This document shows positions 47,533-55,882 of a stretch of DNA of 64,000 nt, piece by piece. This DNA is from Pseudomonas fluorescens. Its GTDB lineage: Bacteria > Pseudomonadota > Gammaproteobacteria > Pseudomonadales > Pseudomonadaceae. The notes beneath the pieces are model-generated. The model had not been told where the DNA came from and searched no databases. It saw only the letters and a list, made by a program, of their open reading frames with translations. Numbering within the stretch: the first letter of the stretch is position 1; the number at the start of each line of letters is the position of its first letter. Both the position numbers and the translations under genes were made by a program. The stretch covers positions 62,001 to 126,000 of the forward strand of contig NZ_KZ477987.1 in the NCBI RefSeq assembly GCF_002837185.1, in the 5' to 3' direction.

Positions 47533-48204
47533 ATGGTCACTTCCCCCGCCGACTGGAAAGGCGCCCCCGCGCCTGCCGCGCAACTGCTTGAAGGGCGCTT
47601 TATTCGCCTGGAAAAGCTCGACCCGGCGCGCCACGCCGAGCAACTGTGGCAAGCCCTCGAAGGCCCCGGTGCCGACCCGACGTTGTGGGACTATTTGCCC
47701 TACGGGCCTTTTGCTGAGCGCAGCGCCTTCGATGCCTGGCTGAACAACCATGCTGCCAGCAGCGACCCGTATTTCTTCAGCGTGGTCGACCGCGCAAGCG
47801 GCCAGGTCCAGGGCATCCTCAGCCTGATGTCCATCGTCCCCGCTCACGGGCGTATTGAAATCGGCCACGTCACCTTTGGCGCACCGATGCAGCGTTCGCC
47901 AAAAAGTACCGAAGCGGTGTACCTGCTGGCCAAGTACGCGTTCGAACAGGGCTACCGCCGCCTGGAATGGAAGTGCAACAACGGCAATGCGCGCTCCAGG
48001 TATGCAGCCGAGCGCCTGGGGTTCAGTTTTGAAGGCGTGTTCCGCCAGCATATGGTGGTCAAGGGGCAGAACCGGGATACGGCGTGGTATTCGATGCTCG
48101 ACTCGGAATGGCCGAAGATTGGCGCGGGGTTTGAGGCGTGGTTGTCGGAGGAGAACCAGGCCGGTTCCGGTCAGCTCAGAACACTGGCCGAATGCCGAAC
48201 CTGA
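47533..48204 (+). CDS. GNAT-family N-acetyltransferase (RimJ/RimL-like)
   Basis: A 223-residue acetyltransferase of the RimJ/RimL type. Motifs are the N-terminal GRFIRLEKLDPARHAEQLWQ, HVTFGAPMQRSPKSTEAVYL as the CoA-binding region, and CNNGNARSRYAAERLGFSFE. A TAAGGAG ribosome binding site precedes it. It is third in the MocR-divergent operon, 10 bp after the previous gene. The target may be a protein N-terminus or an antibiotic; this cannot be told. Confidence 0.9.
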   Translation: MVTSPADWKGAPAPAAQLLEGRFIRLEKLDPARHAEQLWQALEGPGADPTLWDYLPYGPFAERSAFDAWLNNHAASSDPYFFSVVDRASGQVQGILSLMSIVPAHGRIEIGHVTFGAPMQRSPKSTEAVYLLAKYAFEQGYRRLEWKCNNGNARSRYAAERLGFSFEGVFRQHMVVKGQNRDTAWYSMLDSEWPKIGAGFEAWLSEENQAGSGQLRTLAECRT

Positions 48205-48227
48205 ACCTCACCCGCAAAACAAAACCC

Positions 48228-48318
48228 ATGTGGGAGGGGGCTTGCCCCCGATGGCGGTTTATCAGTCAAACAGGCTGAGACTGACACTCTGCTATCGGGG
48301 GCAAGCCCCCTCCCACAA
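48228..48318. repeat. REP doublet 5
   Basis: Inverted REP units (ATGTGGGAGGGGGCTTGCCC … GCAAGCCCCCTCCCACAATT) lie between convergent GNAT and homocysteine methyltransferase genes. Confidence 0.92.
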
Positions 48319-48335
48319 TTTTGATCTGCGGTGAA

Positions 48336-49238
48336 TCAGTTGGTAAGGCGCTCGGCCAACACCGCAATATGCTCCGGCCCGATGCCGCAGCAACCGCCCA
48401 AATGGCTGGCGCCACGCGCTTTCCAATCAGCCGCCCACTGCAGGTAACCCGGCGGGTCGAGATCGTCGCGCAATGGGTCCAGGCCATCGTTGGCCGTGGC
48501 TTCCTTGGGTTGCGGTGGGAAGGCATTGGCGTAGGCGCCGATCTGAATCGCGACGCCCAATCGCTCGAAGGTTGCCCGCGCCGCATCGATCGCCGCGCCG
48601 ATCACTTCCGGCTGGCTGCAGTTGAACAGCAACACCTGCACGCCCAACTGCGCCGCCGCCTCGGCCGCCTCCGCCACTGGCTCACCGGAACGCAGGCGCG
48701 GCACGTCATCAGTGTCTTCATCTTTCAAGGTAAACGACAGCCAGAACGGCTTGCCATCCTGCGGCAGGCCGGCATGAATCGCTTGTGCTTCAACGATGGA
48801 GCTTTGGGTTTCCGCCAGCCACAGGTCAACGTGAGGCGCCAGGCCCTGCACCAGCGGTGTCAGCAATTCACTGACCCGCTCCGGCAGGAACAGGTCGGGC
48901 CGGTATGAGCCAAACAACGGCGGCAATGAACCGGCGACGCGCACCGGTTTGCCGGATGCCTTCACCGCCCGTCGCGCCAACTCACCGGCCAGCGCGGCCA
49001 GCGCCTGGGCCTCTTGCGCGAACCGCGCTTCGCCGATATGAAACGGCACCACCGCGTAACTGTTGCTGGTAATCACGTTGGCACCACTGTCGATATAAGC
49101 TGCGTGCACCGCCTCTACCGCTTGCGGCGCTTCGCTCAGGGCCAGCGCCGACCATTCCGGCTGGCGGAACGGCGCGCCACGGCGTTGCAGTTCACGGCCC
49201 ATGCCGCCATCGAGAATTACTGTACTTGCTGTGCCCAT
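48336..49238 (-). CDS. mmuM: Homocysteine S-methyltransferase family protein
   Basis: A 300-residue zinc methyltransferase that moves a methyl group, classically from S-methylmethionine, to homocysteine. Zinc-binding cysteines are in VLLFNCSQPEV and HLGGCCGIGPEHI; the N-terminus VILDGGMGRELQRRG is the family start. The ATG at 49238 is chosen for homology; an in-frame ATG at 49253 is possible and neither has a strong ribosome binding site. A divergent amino-acid importer lies 115 bp away, suggesting uptake of a methylated methionine-type substrate. Confidence 0.88.
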   Translation of the reverse strand: MGTASTVILDGGMGRELQRRGAPFRQPEWSALALSEAPQAVEAVHAAYIDSGANVITSNSYAVVPFHIGEARFAQEAQALAALAGELARRAVKASGKPVRVAGSLPPLFGSYRPDLFLPERVSELLTPLVQGLAPHVDLWLAETQSSIVEAQAIHAGLPQDGKPFWLSFTLKDEDTDDVPRLRSGEPVAEAAEAAAQLGVQVLLFNCSQPEVIGAAIDAARATFERLGVAIQIGAYANAFPPQPKEATANDGLDPLRDDLDPPGYLQWAADWKARGASHLGGCCGIGPEHIAVLAERLTN

Positions 49239-49352
49239 ATGCTTTTTACTCATATGCTTATGAAAATAACTCACTATGAGAGTCGTTCTTATAACTATTT
49301 AATGCGTACCGTTCGGTTAATAACAACCTCTTTTTTATTCGGGTGCTCGATT

Positions 49353-50174
49353 TTGAAATTACGACCGCTGTTGGCCCTGGGCCTGACGATATTGGCCGCT
49401 TCAACCCAAGCCTTTGGCGGCGCCACGCTGGACCGTATCGAACAGAAGAAAGAGCTGGTCGGTGTGCTGATGGAAAGCTACCCGCCGTTTTCATTCCTCA
49501 ACGATCAAAACCAACTCGACGGCTTCGACGTGGATGTGGCCAAGGCCGTGGCGCAAAAGCTTGGGGTCAAGTTGCGCCTGGAAACGCCTTCATGGGACGT
49601 CATTGCCGCCGGCCGCTGGAGCGGGCGCTACGATATTTGCATCTGCTCCATGACCCCGAGCAAGGCACGCGCCGAGGTGTTCGACTTCCCGGTGGAGTAC
49701 TACGCCTCGCCCGCCGTCATCGTGGTCAATGCCAAGGATGATCGCATCCATACAGCCAAAGACCTGAGCGGCAAGAAAGTCGGCCTCACCAGCGCCTCCA
49801 GCTATGAAAGCTACCTGAACAAGAACCTGGTGATCGAAGGCGCCGAAGACACACAGTTGCAGTACCCGTTCGAGGATGTGCAGATTGCCCCGTACGACAC
49901 CGACAACGTGGCATTCCAGGACCTCGGCCTGGGCGCGGGCGTGCGCCTGGATGCAATCCTCACCAACCTGGTCACCGCGCAGCCGCGCCTGACCCAGGAC
50001 AAGCGCTTCAAGCTTGCAGGCGAGCCGTTGTATTCGGAGCCCAACTCGGTGGCCATCGAGAAAGGCGACGCGCAGTGGGACAGCAAAGTGCGTGAGGTCT
50101 TCGCCCAGCTCAAACAGGACGGCACCTTGAGCAAGCTGTCGCAAAAATGGATCGGCGCCGATATCAGCCGATGA
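49353..50174 (+). CDS. Amino-acid ABC transporter substrate-binding protein
   Basis: A 273-residue periplasmic protein of the polar amino acid family. I choose the TTG at 49353, giving signal peptide MKLRPLLALGLTILAASTQA-type; an ATG at 49302 would give a longer, odd leader. The binding domain begins LVGVLMESYPPFSFLNDQNQ and contains GFDVDVAKAVAQKLGVK and GRYDICICSMTPSKAR. It overlaps the permease gene by 4 bp. It is divergent from mmuM. Confidence 0.88.
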   Translation: MKLRPLLALGLTILAASTQAFGGATLDRIEQKKELVGVLMESYPPFSFLNDQNQLDGFDVDVAKAVAQKLGVKLRLETPSWDVIAAGRWSGRYDICICSMTPSKARAEVFDFPVEYYASPAVIVVNAKDDRIHTAKDLSGKKVGLTSASSYESYLNKNLVIEGAEDTQLQYPFEDVQIAPYDTDNVAFQDLGLGAGVRLDAILTNLVTAQPRLTQDKRFKLAGEPLYSEPNSVAIEKGDAQWDSKVREVFAQLKQDGTLSKLSQKWIGADISR

Positions 50175-50941
50175 GTTTTCGTATACGGCTTTACCTGACC
50201 TGGGCGGCGCTGTTCGCCTTGTTTGCCAGTTTCTTCCTGAGCTTTGACCTGAAGTTCTCGATCATCCTCGACAAGCTGCCCAACCTGGTCGGCCTGCACC
50301 TGGCGCCCAATGGCTTCCTGCAAGGTGCGGCGCTGACGCTGTTTTTGTGCCTGTGCGCCATCGTTGCGTCGTCGGTACTGGGTTTTGTCACTGCCCTGGG
50401 GCGCCTGTCGAAAAGCGCGGTGGCGTTTGGCATTGCCAGTTTCTACGCCTCGTTCTTTCGCGGCACGCCGTTGCTGATCCAGATCCTGCTGATTTACCTG
50501 GGTTTGCCGCAACTGGGCCTGGTACCGGGCGCCATCGTCGCCGGGATCATCGCGCTGTCGCTGAACTATGGTGCCTATCTGAGCGAGATCTTTCGCGCCG
50601 GTATCCTCGGCGTGCCCCATGGCCAACGGGAAGCCGCATTGGCCCTGGGCATGCGTGACCGGGCGATCTTCTGGCATGTCACCCTGCCCCAGGCCATGCG
50701 CACCATCATTCCGCCGGCCACCAACCAGTTCATCTCGATGCTCAAGGACTCGTCGCTGATCTCGGTGATGGGCGTTTGGGAAGTGATGTTCCTGGCGCAG
50801 TCCTATGGCCGCTCGAGCTATCGCTATATCGAGATGCTCACCACGGCGGCGATCATTTACTGGGTGATGTCTCTCGGGCTGGAGCTGATCCAGGCGCGCA
50901 TGGAGCGGCATTTCGGCAAAGGTTATGTGCGCCGCGGTTGA
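50171..50941 (+). CDS. Amino-acid ABC transporter permease (HisM/GlnP type)
   Basis: A 256-residue permease with about five helices and the EAA motif (GQREAALALGMRDRAIFWHV). The start at 50171 overlaps the binding protein stop (ATGA); a longer frame from 50147 is unlikely. No ATPase gene follows: the next gene is an autotransporter barrel 141 bp downstream, so the importer must borrow an ATP-binding subunit encoded elsewhere. Confidence 0.92.
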   Translation: MSFRIRLYLTWAALFALFASFFLSFDLKFSIILDKLPNLVGLHLAPNGFLQGAALTLFLCLCAIVASSVLGFVTALGRLSKSAVAFGIASFYASFFRGTPLLIQILLIYLGLPQLGLVPGAIVAGIIALSLNYGAYLSEIFRAGILGVPHGQREAALALGMRDRAIFWHVTLPQAMRTIIPPATNQFISMLKDSSLISVMGVWEVMFLAQSYGRSSYRYIEMLTTAAIIYWVMSLGLELIQARMERHFGKGYVRRG

Positions 50942-51048
50942 AGTTCAGAACCCCTAGGCAGATGAGCTTTCAGCCGCACGCCATTAACGACAACTCCCGC
51001 AAACCAGCGGTCAGTGGCCTGACAGTTATCCCTCGACGACCTCGCTAC

Positions 51049-51080
51049 ATTCCCGGCCTCATTCATCAGAGGTCGGGAAT
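51049..51080 (+). promoter_or_regulatory. Hairpin covering the ribosome binding site of the autotransporter barrel gene
   Basis: ATTCCCGGCCTC (51049–51060) pairs with GAGGTCGGGAAT (51069–51080) with one G·U position. The GAGG ribosome binding site is in the 3' arm, 10 bp before the ATG. A sibling hairpin lies before the passenger gene. Confidence 0.65.
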
Positions 51081-51082
51081 TC

Positions 51083-52384
51083 ATGTCTTTCATACCCTCC
51101 AGAATCGCTGCGTTCATCAGCCTTGCAGTGGCCATCAGTGTTCAACCCGCGCAAGCACGCGGCGATATTGAATACAGGCCGTTTTTTCATCACCCTTATG
51201 ATTCAATCGAAACTGAGTGGACCATCGAACCCAAGCTCGGTACGCCGCCTTCCCCGCCGCCCTACGCCGGGTACGTCATTGGACAAGCCACTACCTACAA
51301 CGGCGTGCAGGTCGCCAAGGTGCTGGAGCCCGCGCTGCTTGAACTGCTGAACGCCGGTGAGCTGACCTCGGAACAGATAAAGAAGCTGCAAAAGGTAAAT
51401 GAAGCACTTGCCGGACAGCCCGGCGGAATCGGCGCAGCCCTTGAACAATTGGCCGGCAGCCAAAACGCTAACCTGGCCACCGCCACCCACGCCGTCACCA
51501 GCCAAATCAGCAACCAATTACTCTCGACCCTGCGCGCCTTGCCAGCCGACGAGAATAGTCACTTTTGGGTGCAGGGCCTGGGCAACGATGGCAACCTCGA
51601 TTCACGAAGCGGCAGCGCCGGCCTGAAACACGGTACCCGCGGGCTGTTGCTGGGCGCCGACTGGGCGGTGGACCAAGCCTGGCGCGTGGGGGTGATGAGT
51701 GCCAAATCCGCGAGCAATCTTGGCGCCCAGCGCTTTTCCGCCGAGCTGGACAGCTTGCATCTGGGAGCCTATGCCGTGCGACAGGACGGCCCGCTGGCCC
51801 TGCGCCTGGGTGCGATCTACAGCAGCCACGCCGGGACCAACAGGCGCAACGTCAATCTGCTCGATTACAAAGATCAGCTCAAGTCTCGTTACGATGCCCA
51901 AAGCCAAACGCTGTTCTCGGAACTGGGCTATCAATTGGGCAGCCAGGACTTGCGCGTCGAGCCTTTCGCCGGCATTGGCTACCAGCGTTATCACCGCGAC
52001 AGTTTCAAGGAAAGCGGTGGCCTGAGCGCACTCAACGTCGGCGCGCAGACCCAGCAGAACCTGAGCAGCACGGTTGGTCTGCGCCTGGCGACGGTGTACC
52101 GGTTCGATAATCAGATCAGCCTTACACCCCACCTCAGCACCGGCTGGAAACACCTCTACGGCGCAGTCGACAGCCAGGTGCACCAATCCTATCGCAACGT
52201 TCCAGTGGTGCTGGACGGCTTCACCATCACCGGTACGGCACTGGATCGCAACAGCCTGGACGTGCAAGCCGGTCTGGACGTCGCACTCTCCAAGCAACAC
52301 ACACTGGGCCTTACTTACAGCGGCCAGGCGGGCACGCATAGCCGCAATCAGGGCGTGAAGGGGCAGTGGACCATGAGCTTTTAA
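51083..52384 (+). CDS. Autotransporter β-barrel protein with short N-terminal region
   Basis: A 433-residue protein with signal peptide (cleavage after VQPAQA) and a C-terminal autotransporter barrel (about 160–433). The barrel shows alternating strands such as FWVQGLGNDGNLDSRSG, LGADWAVDQAWRVGVMSAKS and LRLATVYRFDNQISLTPHLS, and ends QWTMSF with the C-terminal Phe used for outer-membrane insertion. The N-terminal region (about 26–155) is short and lacks passenger repeats. The next gene encodes a passenger-like protein without a barrel, so the usual single polypeptide seems divided in two. Confidence 0.88.
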   Translation: MSFIPSRIAAFISLAVAISVQPAQARGDIEYRPFFHHPYDSIETEWTIEPKLGTPPSPPPYAGYVIGQATTYNGVQVAKVLEPALLELLNAGELTSEQIKKLQKVNEALAGQPGGIGAALEQLAGSQNANLATATHAVTSQISNQLLSTLRALPADENSHFWVQGLGNDGNLDSRSGSAGLKHGTRGLLLGADWAVDQAWRVGVMSAKSASNLGAQRFSAELDSLHLGAYAVRQDGPLALRLGAIYSSHAGTNRRNVNLLDYKDQLKSRYDAQSQTLFSELGYQLGSQDLRVEPFAGIGYQRYHRDSFKESGGLSALNVGAQTQQNLSSTVGLRLATVYRFDNQISLTPHLSTGWKHLYGAVDSQVHQSYRNVPVVLDGFTITGTALDRNSLDVQAGLDVALSKQHTLGLTYSGQAGTHSRNQGVKGQWTMSF

Positions 52385-52477
52385 CCAAGCGTACTAAGGC
52401 GCTATTCCAATAACGAGCCCTCTTACAACGCTCAATGCCACCCGCCGACAGCTACAGGCATTTACCTGCGGTAGTTT

Positions 52478-52505
52478 TTCGACCTCCAGCACACGTGAGG
52501 TCGAA
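52478..52505 (+). promoter_or_regulatory. Hairpin covering the ribosome binding site of the passenger gene
   Basis: TTCGACCTC (52478–52486) and GAGGTCGAA (52497–52505) form a perfect 9-bp stem. GAGG in the 3' arm is the ribosome binding site, again 10 bp before the ATG. The CGACCTC/GAGGTCG arms resemble those upstream of the barrel gene. Confidence 0.65.
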
Positions 52506-52510
52506 ATCCA

Positions 52511-53905
52511 ATGTCGAGCGTATCCGCACAGCTTGCAGCCTGCTCCCCTCAAACGTTCTATTCGAACTCGGCCGCTGTGCATGTCGAGGCCGGCAGCGCC
52601 ATCGAACTCACCACCGGAGGCCACCTCACAAATAACGGGCATATATCCACCGGCCCCTCAACACGCTTCGAAGAATCGTACAGTGGCATAAGCGTGAACG
52701 GCGCAGACGTAACAGTCGTCAACCATGGGGCAGTGATGGGTGGCAGCAATGGCATCAAGGCCAAGGACGCTGTAGTACTGACCAATACAGGAGCGATCAC
52801 CGGCCAGAAAGGCGCCGGTTTGAAATCCAAGGGCAATGCAGAGGTGGTCAATTATGGCGTCATCACCGGCGCAGATACCCAGCGTGCCCGGCAGAACGAC
52901 GGCGACGGTGATGGCCTGGATATCGACAAATTCGGGCGCATACACAACTACGGGATCATCGAGGGCACGGGGGCCAATGGCAGTGACAAGCACGGCGCGC
53001 CCAATACCAGTGAAGGCATCGCCATAGGGGGTGCCGACATCTATAACCACGGCCTCATCAGCGGTGCGCATCATGGCGTGCTGGTCGACAACGGGAACGC
53101 AGGGCCTGCTTTTGGCAGCACGTTGCTGGTCAACAACGGCAGTATCAGAGGTCGCAATGGCTATGGGGTAAACCTGGTCGGGAATTTCAACGACAGGGTC
53201 ATTAATAACGGCCTGATCAGCGGTGGCAACGGCGTTGCCCTGAACATGGGCGGTGGCGACGACGTGCTGACTGTGCGCGGCCAGGCCCGATTCAGGGGCG
53301 AGGTGGACGGCGGCAGCGGTACCAATCAGGTCATCCTGGATGATATCGAGGGCGGCATGTTCAACGGCGCCCGCCAGGTTCAGCACCTGGACGTCACCGC
53401 AGGCGCCTGGACCCTGACCGGCGCACTGGAGGCCAACCAGCGAGGTCGGGTTCAGAGCGGCGCCACGTTGATCAACCAGAGCCGCATCGGCGGCACGGTC
53501 GCGGTTGAACAGGGTGCCACCTACGCCGGAGGCACGGTGAACGAACTTGACGTTGCCGGTACGCTGGTGCTCGACCCGGCCTTGAAAAACCAAGGGCGCA
53601 TCAAACGCGACCTGAACATGACACAGGGTTCGACCCTGGCTCTCAAGGTGGGCCAGGGCGAAACACACAGCACCCTGAAAGTCGGCAACCGTGCCAGCCT
53701 GGGGGGTGCAACACTGAGTATCCAGATCGAGCACGAAAGTGATGAACTGCTCAACCGCCAGCTACGCATCGTCGACGCCGCACAGATTGAAGGCCGCTTC
53801 GAGCGGATCACCAGCAACCTTGAAACCCTGACCCCGGAACTGATCTACACAGCCACCGGCGCCTTTGTCAGCTTCAAGCGCAAAAAGCCTGCTGACGAAG
53901 CCTGA
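52511..53905 (+). CDS. Autotransporter passenger-like protein lacking signal peptide and barrel
   Basis: A 464-residue protein made of β-helix-like repeats (NHGAVMGGSNGIKAKDAV, NYGVITGADTQR, NHGLISGAHHGVLVDNG, NNGLISGGNGVALNMGGGDD) followed by a second β-rich half ending QIEGRFERITSNLETLTPEL. This is the sequence type of autotransporter passengers just before the barrel, but the protein stops at KKPADEA with no barrel. The N-terminus MSSVSAQLAACSPQTFYS is not a signal peptide. It follows the barrel gene by about 125 bp. It may be exported via that barrel or be a remnant of a rearranged gene. Confidence 0.75.
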   Translation: MSSVSAQLAACSPQTFYSNSAAVHVEAGSAIELTTGGHLTNNGHISTGPSTRFEESYSGISVNGADVTVVNHGAVMGGSNGIKAKDAVVLTNTGAITGQKGAGLKSKGNAEVVNYGVITGADTQRARQNDGDGDGLDIDKFGRIHNYGIIEGTGANGSDKHGAPNTSEGIAIGGADIYNHGLISGAHHGVLVDNGNAGPAFGSTLLVNNGSIRGRNGYGVNLVGNFNDRVINNGLISGGNGVALNMGGGDDVLTVRGQARFRGEVDGGSGTNQVILDDIEGGMFNGARQVQHLDVTAGAWTLTGALEANQRGRVQSGATLINQSRIGGTVAVEQGATYAGGTVNELDVAGTLVLDPALKNQGRIKRDLNMTQGSTLALKVGQGETHSTLKVGNRASLGGATLSIQIEHESDELLNRQLRIVDAAQIEGRFERITSNLETLTPELIYTATGAFVSFKRKKPADEA

Positions 53906-53914
53906 ATATCAGGC

Positions 53915-53942
53915 AAAAAAAAGGAGGGCACCTGCCCCCCCC
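53915..53942 (-). terminator. Intrinsic terminator of the pyruvate carboxylase B gene
   Basis: On the minus strand, GGGGGGGCAGGTGCCCTCCT (stem with one mismatch) is followed by TTTTTTTG. Its position between convergent genes may also serve the passenger gene. Confidence 0.7.
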
Positions 53943-53973
53943 GAGGATTAAGCGGTAATGTCGAAGGCTGAAT

Positions 53974-55782
53974 TCAGCCTTCGATCTCAATCAGGATCTC
54001 ACCCGGGTTGACCCGGTCACCCTTGGCCACATGAACGGCGGTCACCTTGCCGGCAATGGCTGCCTGGACTTCGGTTTCCATCTTCATGGCTTCGGTGATC
54101 AGCACGGCCTGGCCGGCCTTGACCACGTCGCCCTCCTTGACCAGCACATCGACGATATTGCCCGGCATCGCCGTGCTGACATGGCCCGGTTCGGTAGCGT
54201 GCTTGCGCTTGCTGCCGCCGCTGCTGACAAATTCGTTGAGCGGTTCGAACACCACTTCTTCCGGCATCCCGTCGATGGACAGGTAAAAGTGGCGCTTACC
54301 TTCGGCCTTCACGCCGACACCGGTGATATCCACACGGTAGCTTTCGCCGTGCACGTCGATAACGAACTCGGTCGGCACGCCTTCGCCGCTGGCACGGGCT
54401 ACACCGCCCGCTTCCGGAATCGGCAGCAGCACTTCAGGGGCCAGGGTGCCGGCGTCGCGTTCTTCGAGGAATTTGCGCCCGATATCCGGGAACATGGCGT
54501 AGGTCAGCACGTCTTCTTCGGACTTGGCCAACGCGCCGATTTCACCGCGCAGCTTGGTCATTTCCGGCTTGAGCAAATCAGCCGGGCGAACATCGATAAC
54601 CTCTTCGCTGCCAATGGCCTGACGGCGCAACTTTTCGTTCACCGTGCCCGGGGCCTTGCCGTAGCCGCCTTGCAGGTAGAGCTTCACTTCGTTGGTGATG
54701 GTCTTGTAGCGCTCACCGGCCAGCACGTTGAAGAACGCCTGTGTGCCGACGATCTGCGACGTGGGGGTGACCAGCGGCGGGAAGCCGAGGTCTTCACGCA
54801 CGCGCGGGATCTCGGCCAGCACTTCGCTCATACGGTTCAGCGCGCCCTGCTCTTTCAACTGGTTGGCCAGGTTGGAAATCATCCCGCCCGGCACCTGATT
54901 GACTTGCACGCGAGTGTCGACGGCGGTGAATTCGCTTTCGAACTGGTGGTACTTCTTGCGCACGGCGTAGAAGTACAGGCCAATCTCCTGCAACAGCTCC
55001 AGGTCGAGGCCGGTGTCGAATTCGCTGCCTTTGAGGGCCGCGACCATCGACTCGGTGCCTGGGTGGCTGGTGCCCCAGGCGAAGCTGGAGATGGCGGTGT
55101 CGATATGGTCGGCACCGTTCTCGATGGCCTTGAGCTGGCACATCGCGGCCAGGCCGGCGGTGTCATGGGAGTGGATAAAGATCGGCAGGTTCTGTTCGGC
55201 TTTGAGCGCCTTGACCAGTTCGCCGGTGGCGTAAGGGGTCAGCAGGCCGGCCATGTCCTTGATCGCAATCGAGTCGCAGCCCATGGACTCCAACTGCTTG
55301 GCCTGGGCCACGAAGGCGTCGACAGTGTGCACCGGGCTGGTGGTGTAGGCGATGGTGCCCTGGGCGTGTTTGCCGGCGGCCTTGACCGCTTCGATGGCCA
55401 CGCGCAGGTTACGTACGTCGTTCATCGCATCGAAGATACGGAACACATCGATCCCGTTAACCGCAGCCTTGGCGACGAAGGCTTTGACCACATCGTCGCT
55501 GTAGTGGCGGTAGCCCAGCAGGTTCTGGCCGCGCAGCAGCATTTGCAGGCGCGTGTTGGGCAATGCCGCGCGCAGTTGGCGCAGACGCTCCCACGGATCT
55601 TCTTTGAGGAACCGTACACAAGCGTCGAAGGTAGCGCCGCCCCAGACCTCCAGGGACCAGTAGCCGACTTTGTCGAGCTTGTCGCAGATCGGCAGCATGT
55701 CATCGGTGCGCATGCGGGTCGCCAGCAACGATTGGTGAGCGTCGCGCAGGATGGTGTCGGTTACGAAGATTTTTTTAGTCAT
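53974..55782 (-). CDS. oadA: Pyruvate carboxylase subunit B (carboxyltransferase/biotin carrier)
   Basis: A 602-residue subunit with an N-terminal HMG-CoA-lyase-like carboxyltransferase domain (VTDTILRDAHQSLLATRMRT, HSHDTAGLAA for metal binding), a PYC_OADA domain and a C-terminal biotinyl domain with Lys567 in EAMKMETE. With the biotin carboxylase subunit at 55883 it makes oxaloacetate from pyruvate. The same sequence type is annotated as oxaloacetate decarboxylase α, but no membrane β or γ subunits are present. A GAGGAG ribosome binding site precedes the ATG. Confidence 0.95.
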   Translation of the reverse strand: MTKKIFVTDTILRDAHQSLLATRMRTDDMLPICDKLDKVGYWSLEVWGGATFDACVRFLKEDPWERLRQLRAALPNTRLQMLLRGQNLLGYRHYSDDVVKAFVAKAAVNGIDVFRIFDAMNDVRNLRVAIEAVKAAGKHAQGTIAYTTSPVHTVDAFVAQAKQLESMGCDSIAIKDMAGLLTPYATGELVKALKAEQNLPIFIHSHDTAGLAAMCQLKAIENGADHIDTAISSFAWGTSHPGTESMVAALKGSEFDTGLDLELLQEIGLYFYAVRKKYHQFESEFTAVDTRVQVNQVPGGMISNLANQLKEQGALNRMSEVLAEIPRVREDLGFPPLVTPTSQIVGTQAFFNVLAGERYKTITNEVKLYLQGGYGKAPGTVNEKLRRQAIGSEEVIDVRPADLLKPEMTKLRGEIGALAKSEEDVLTYAMFPDIGRKFLEERDAGTLAPEVLLPIPEAGGVARASGEGVPTEFVIDVHGESYRVDITGVGVKAEGKRHFYLSIDGMPEEVVFEPLNEFVSSGGSKRKHATEPGHVSTAMPGNIVDVLVKEGDVVKAGQAVLITEAMKMETEVQAAIAGKVTAVHVAKGDRVNPGEILIEIEG

Positions 55783-55794
55783 TGGTAGCTCCTC

Positions 55795-55876
55795 ATAGCG
55801 GCAAGTTTCAAGCTACAAGCTGCAAGAAAAAGCCAATCTGCTTTTACTTGTAGCGTGCCGCTTACAACTTGCAGCT
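55795..55876. repeat. Intra-operon repeat, copy 4 (between pyruvate carboxylase genes)
   Basis: AGCGGCAAGTTTCAAGCTAC / AAGCTGCAAG left arm and TTACTTGTAGCGTGCCGCTT right arm around a tctgctttta core close to that of copy 2. It separates the two pyruvate carboxylase subunit genes. Confidence 0.8.
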
Positions 55877-55882
55877 GTTTAT

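Noticed and set aside
53961..53984. A perfect 24-bp palindrome at the end of the pyruvate carboxylase B gene
   Set aside because: It covers the stop codon and last codons of the gene and lies beside a better terminator with a T-run; it is probably part of the 3' end and not a separate site.
53974..55782. Sodium-pumping oxaloacetate decarboxylase α subunit
   Set aside because: The sequence type is shared, but a biotin carboxylase gene and PycR-type regulator adjoin it and no membrane subunits are present, so pyruvate carboxylase fits better.
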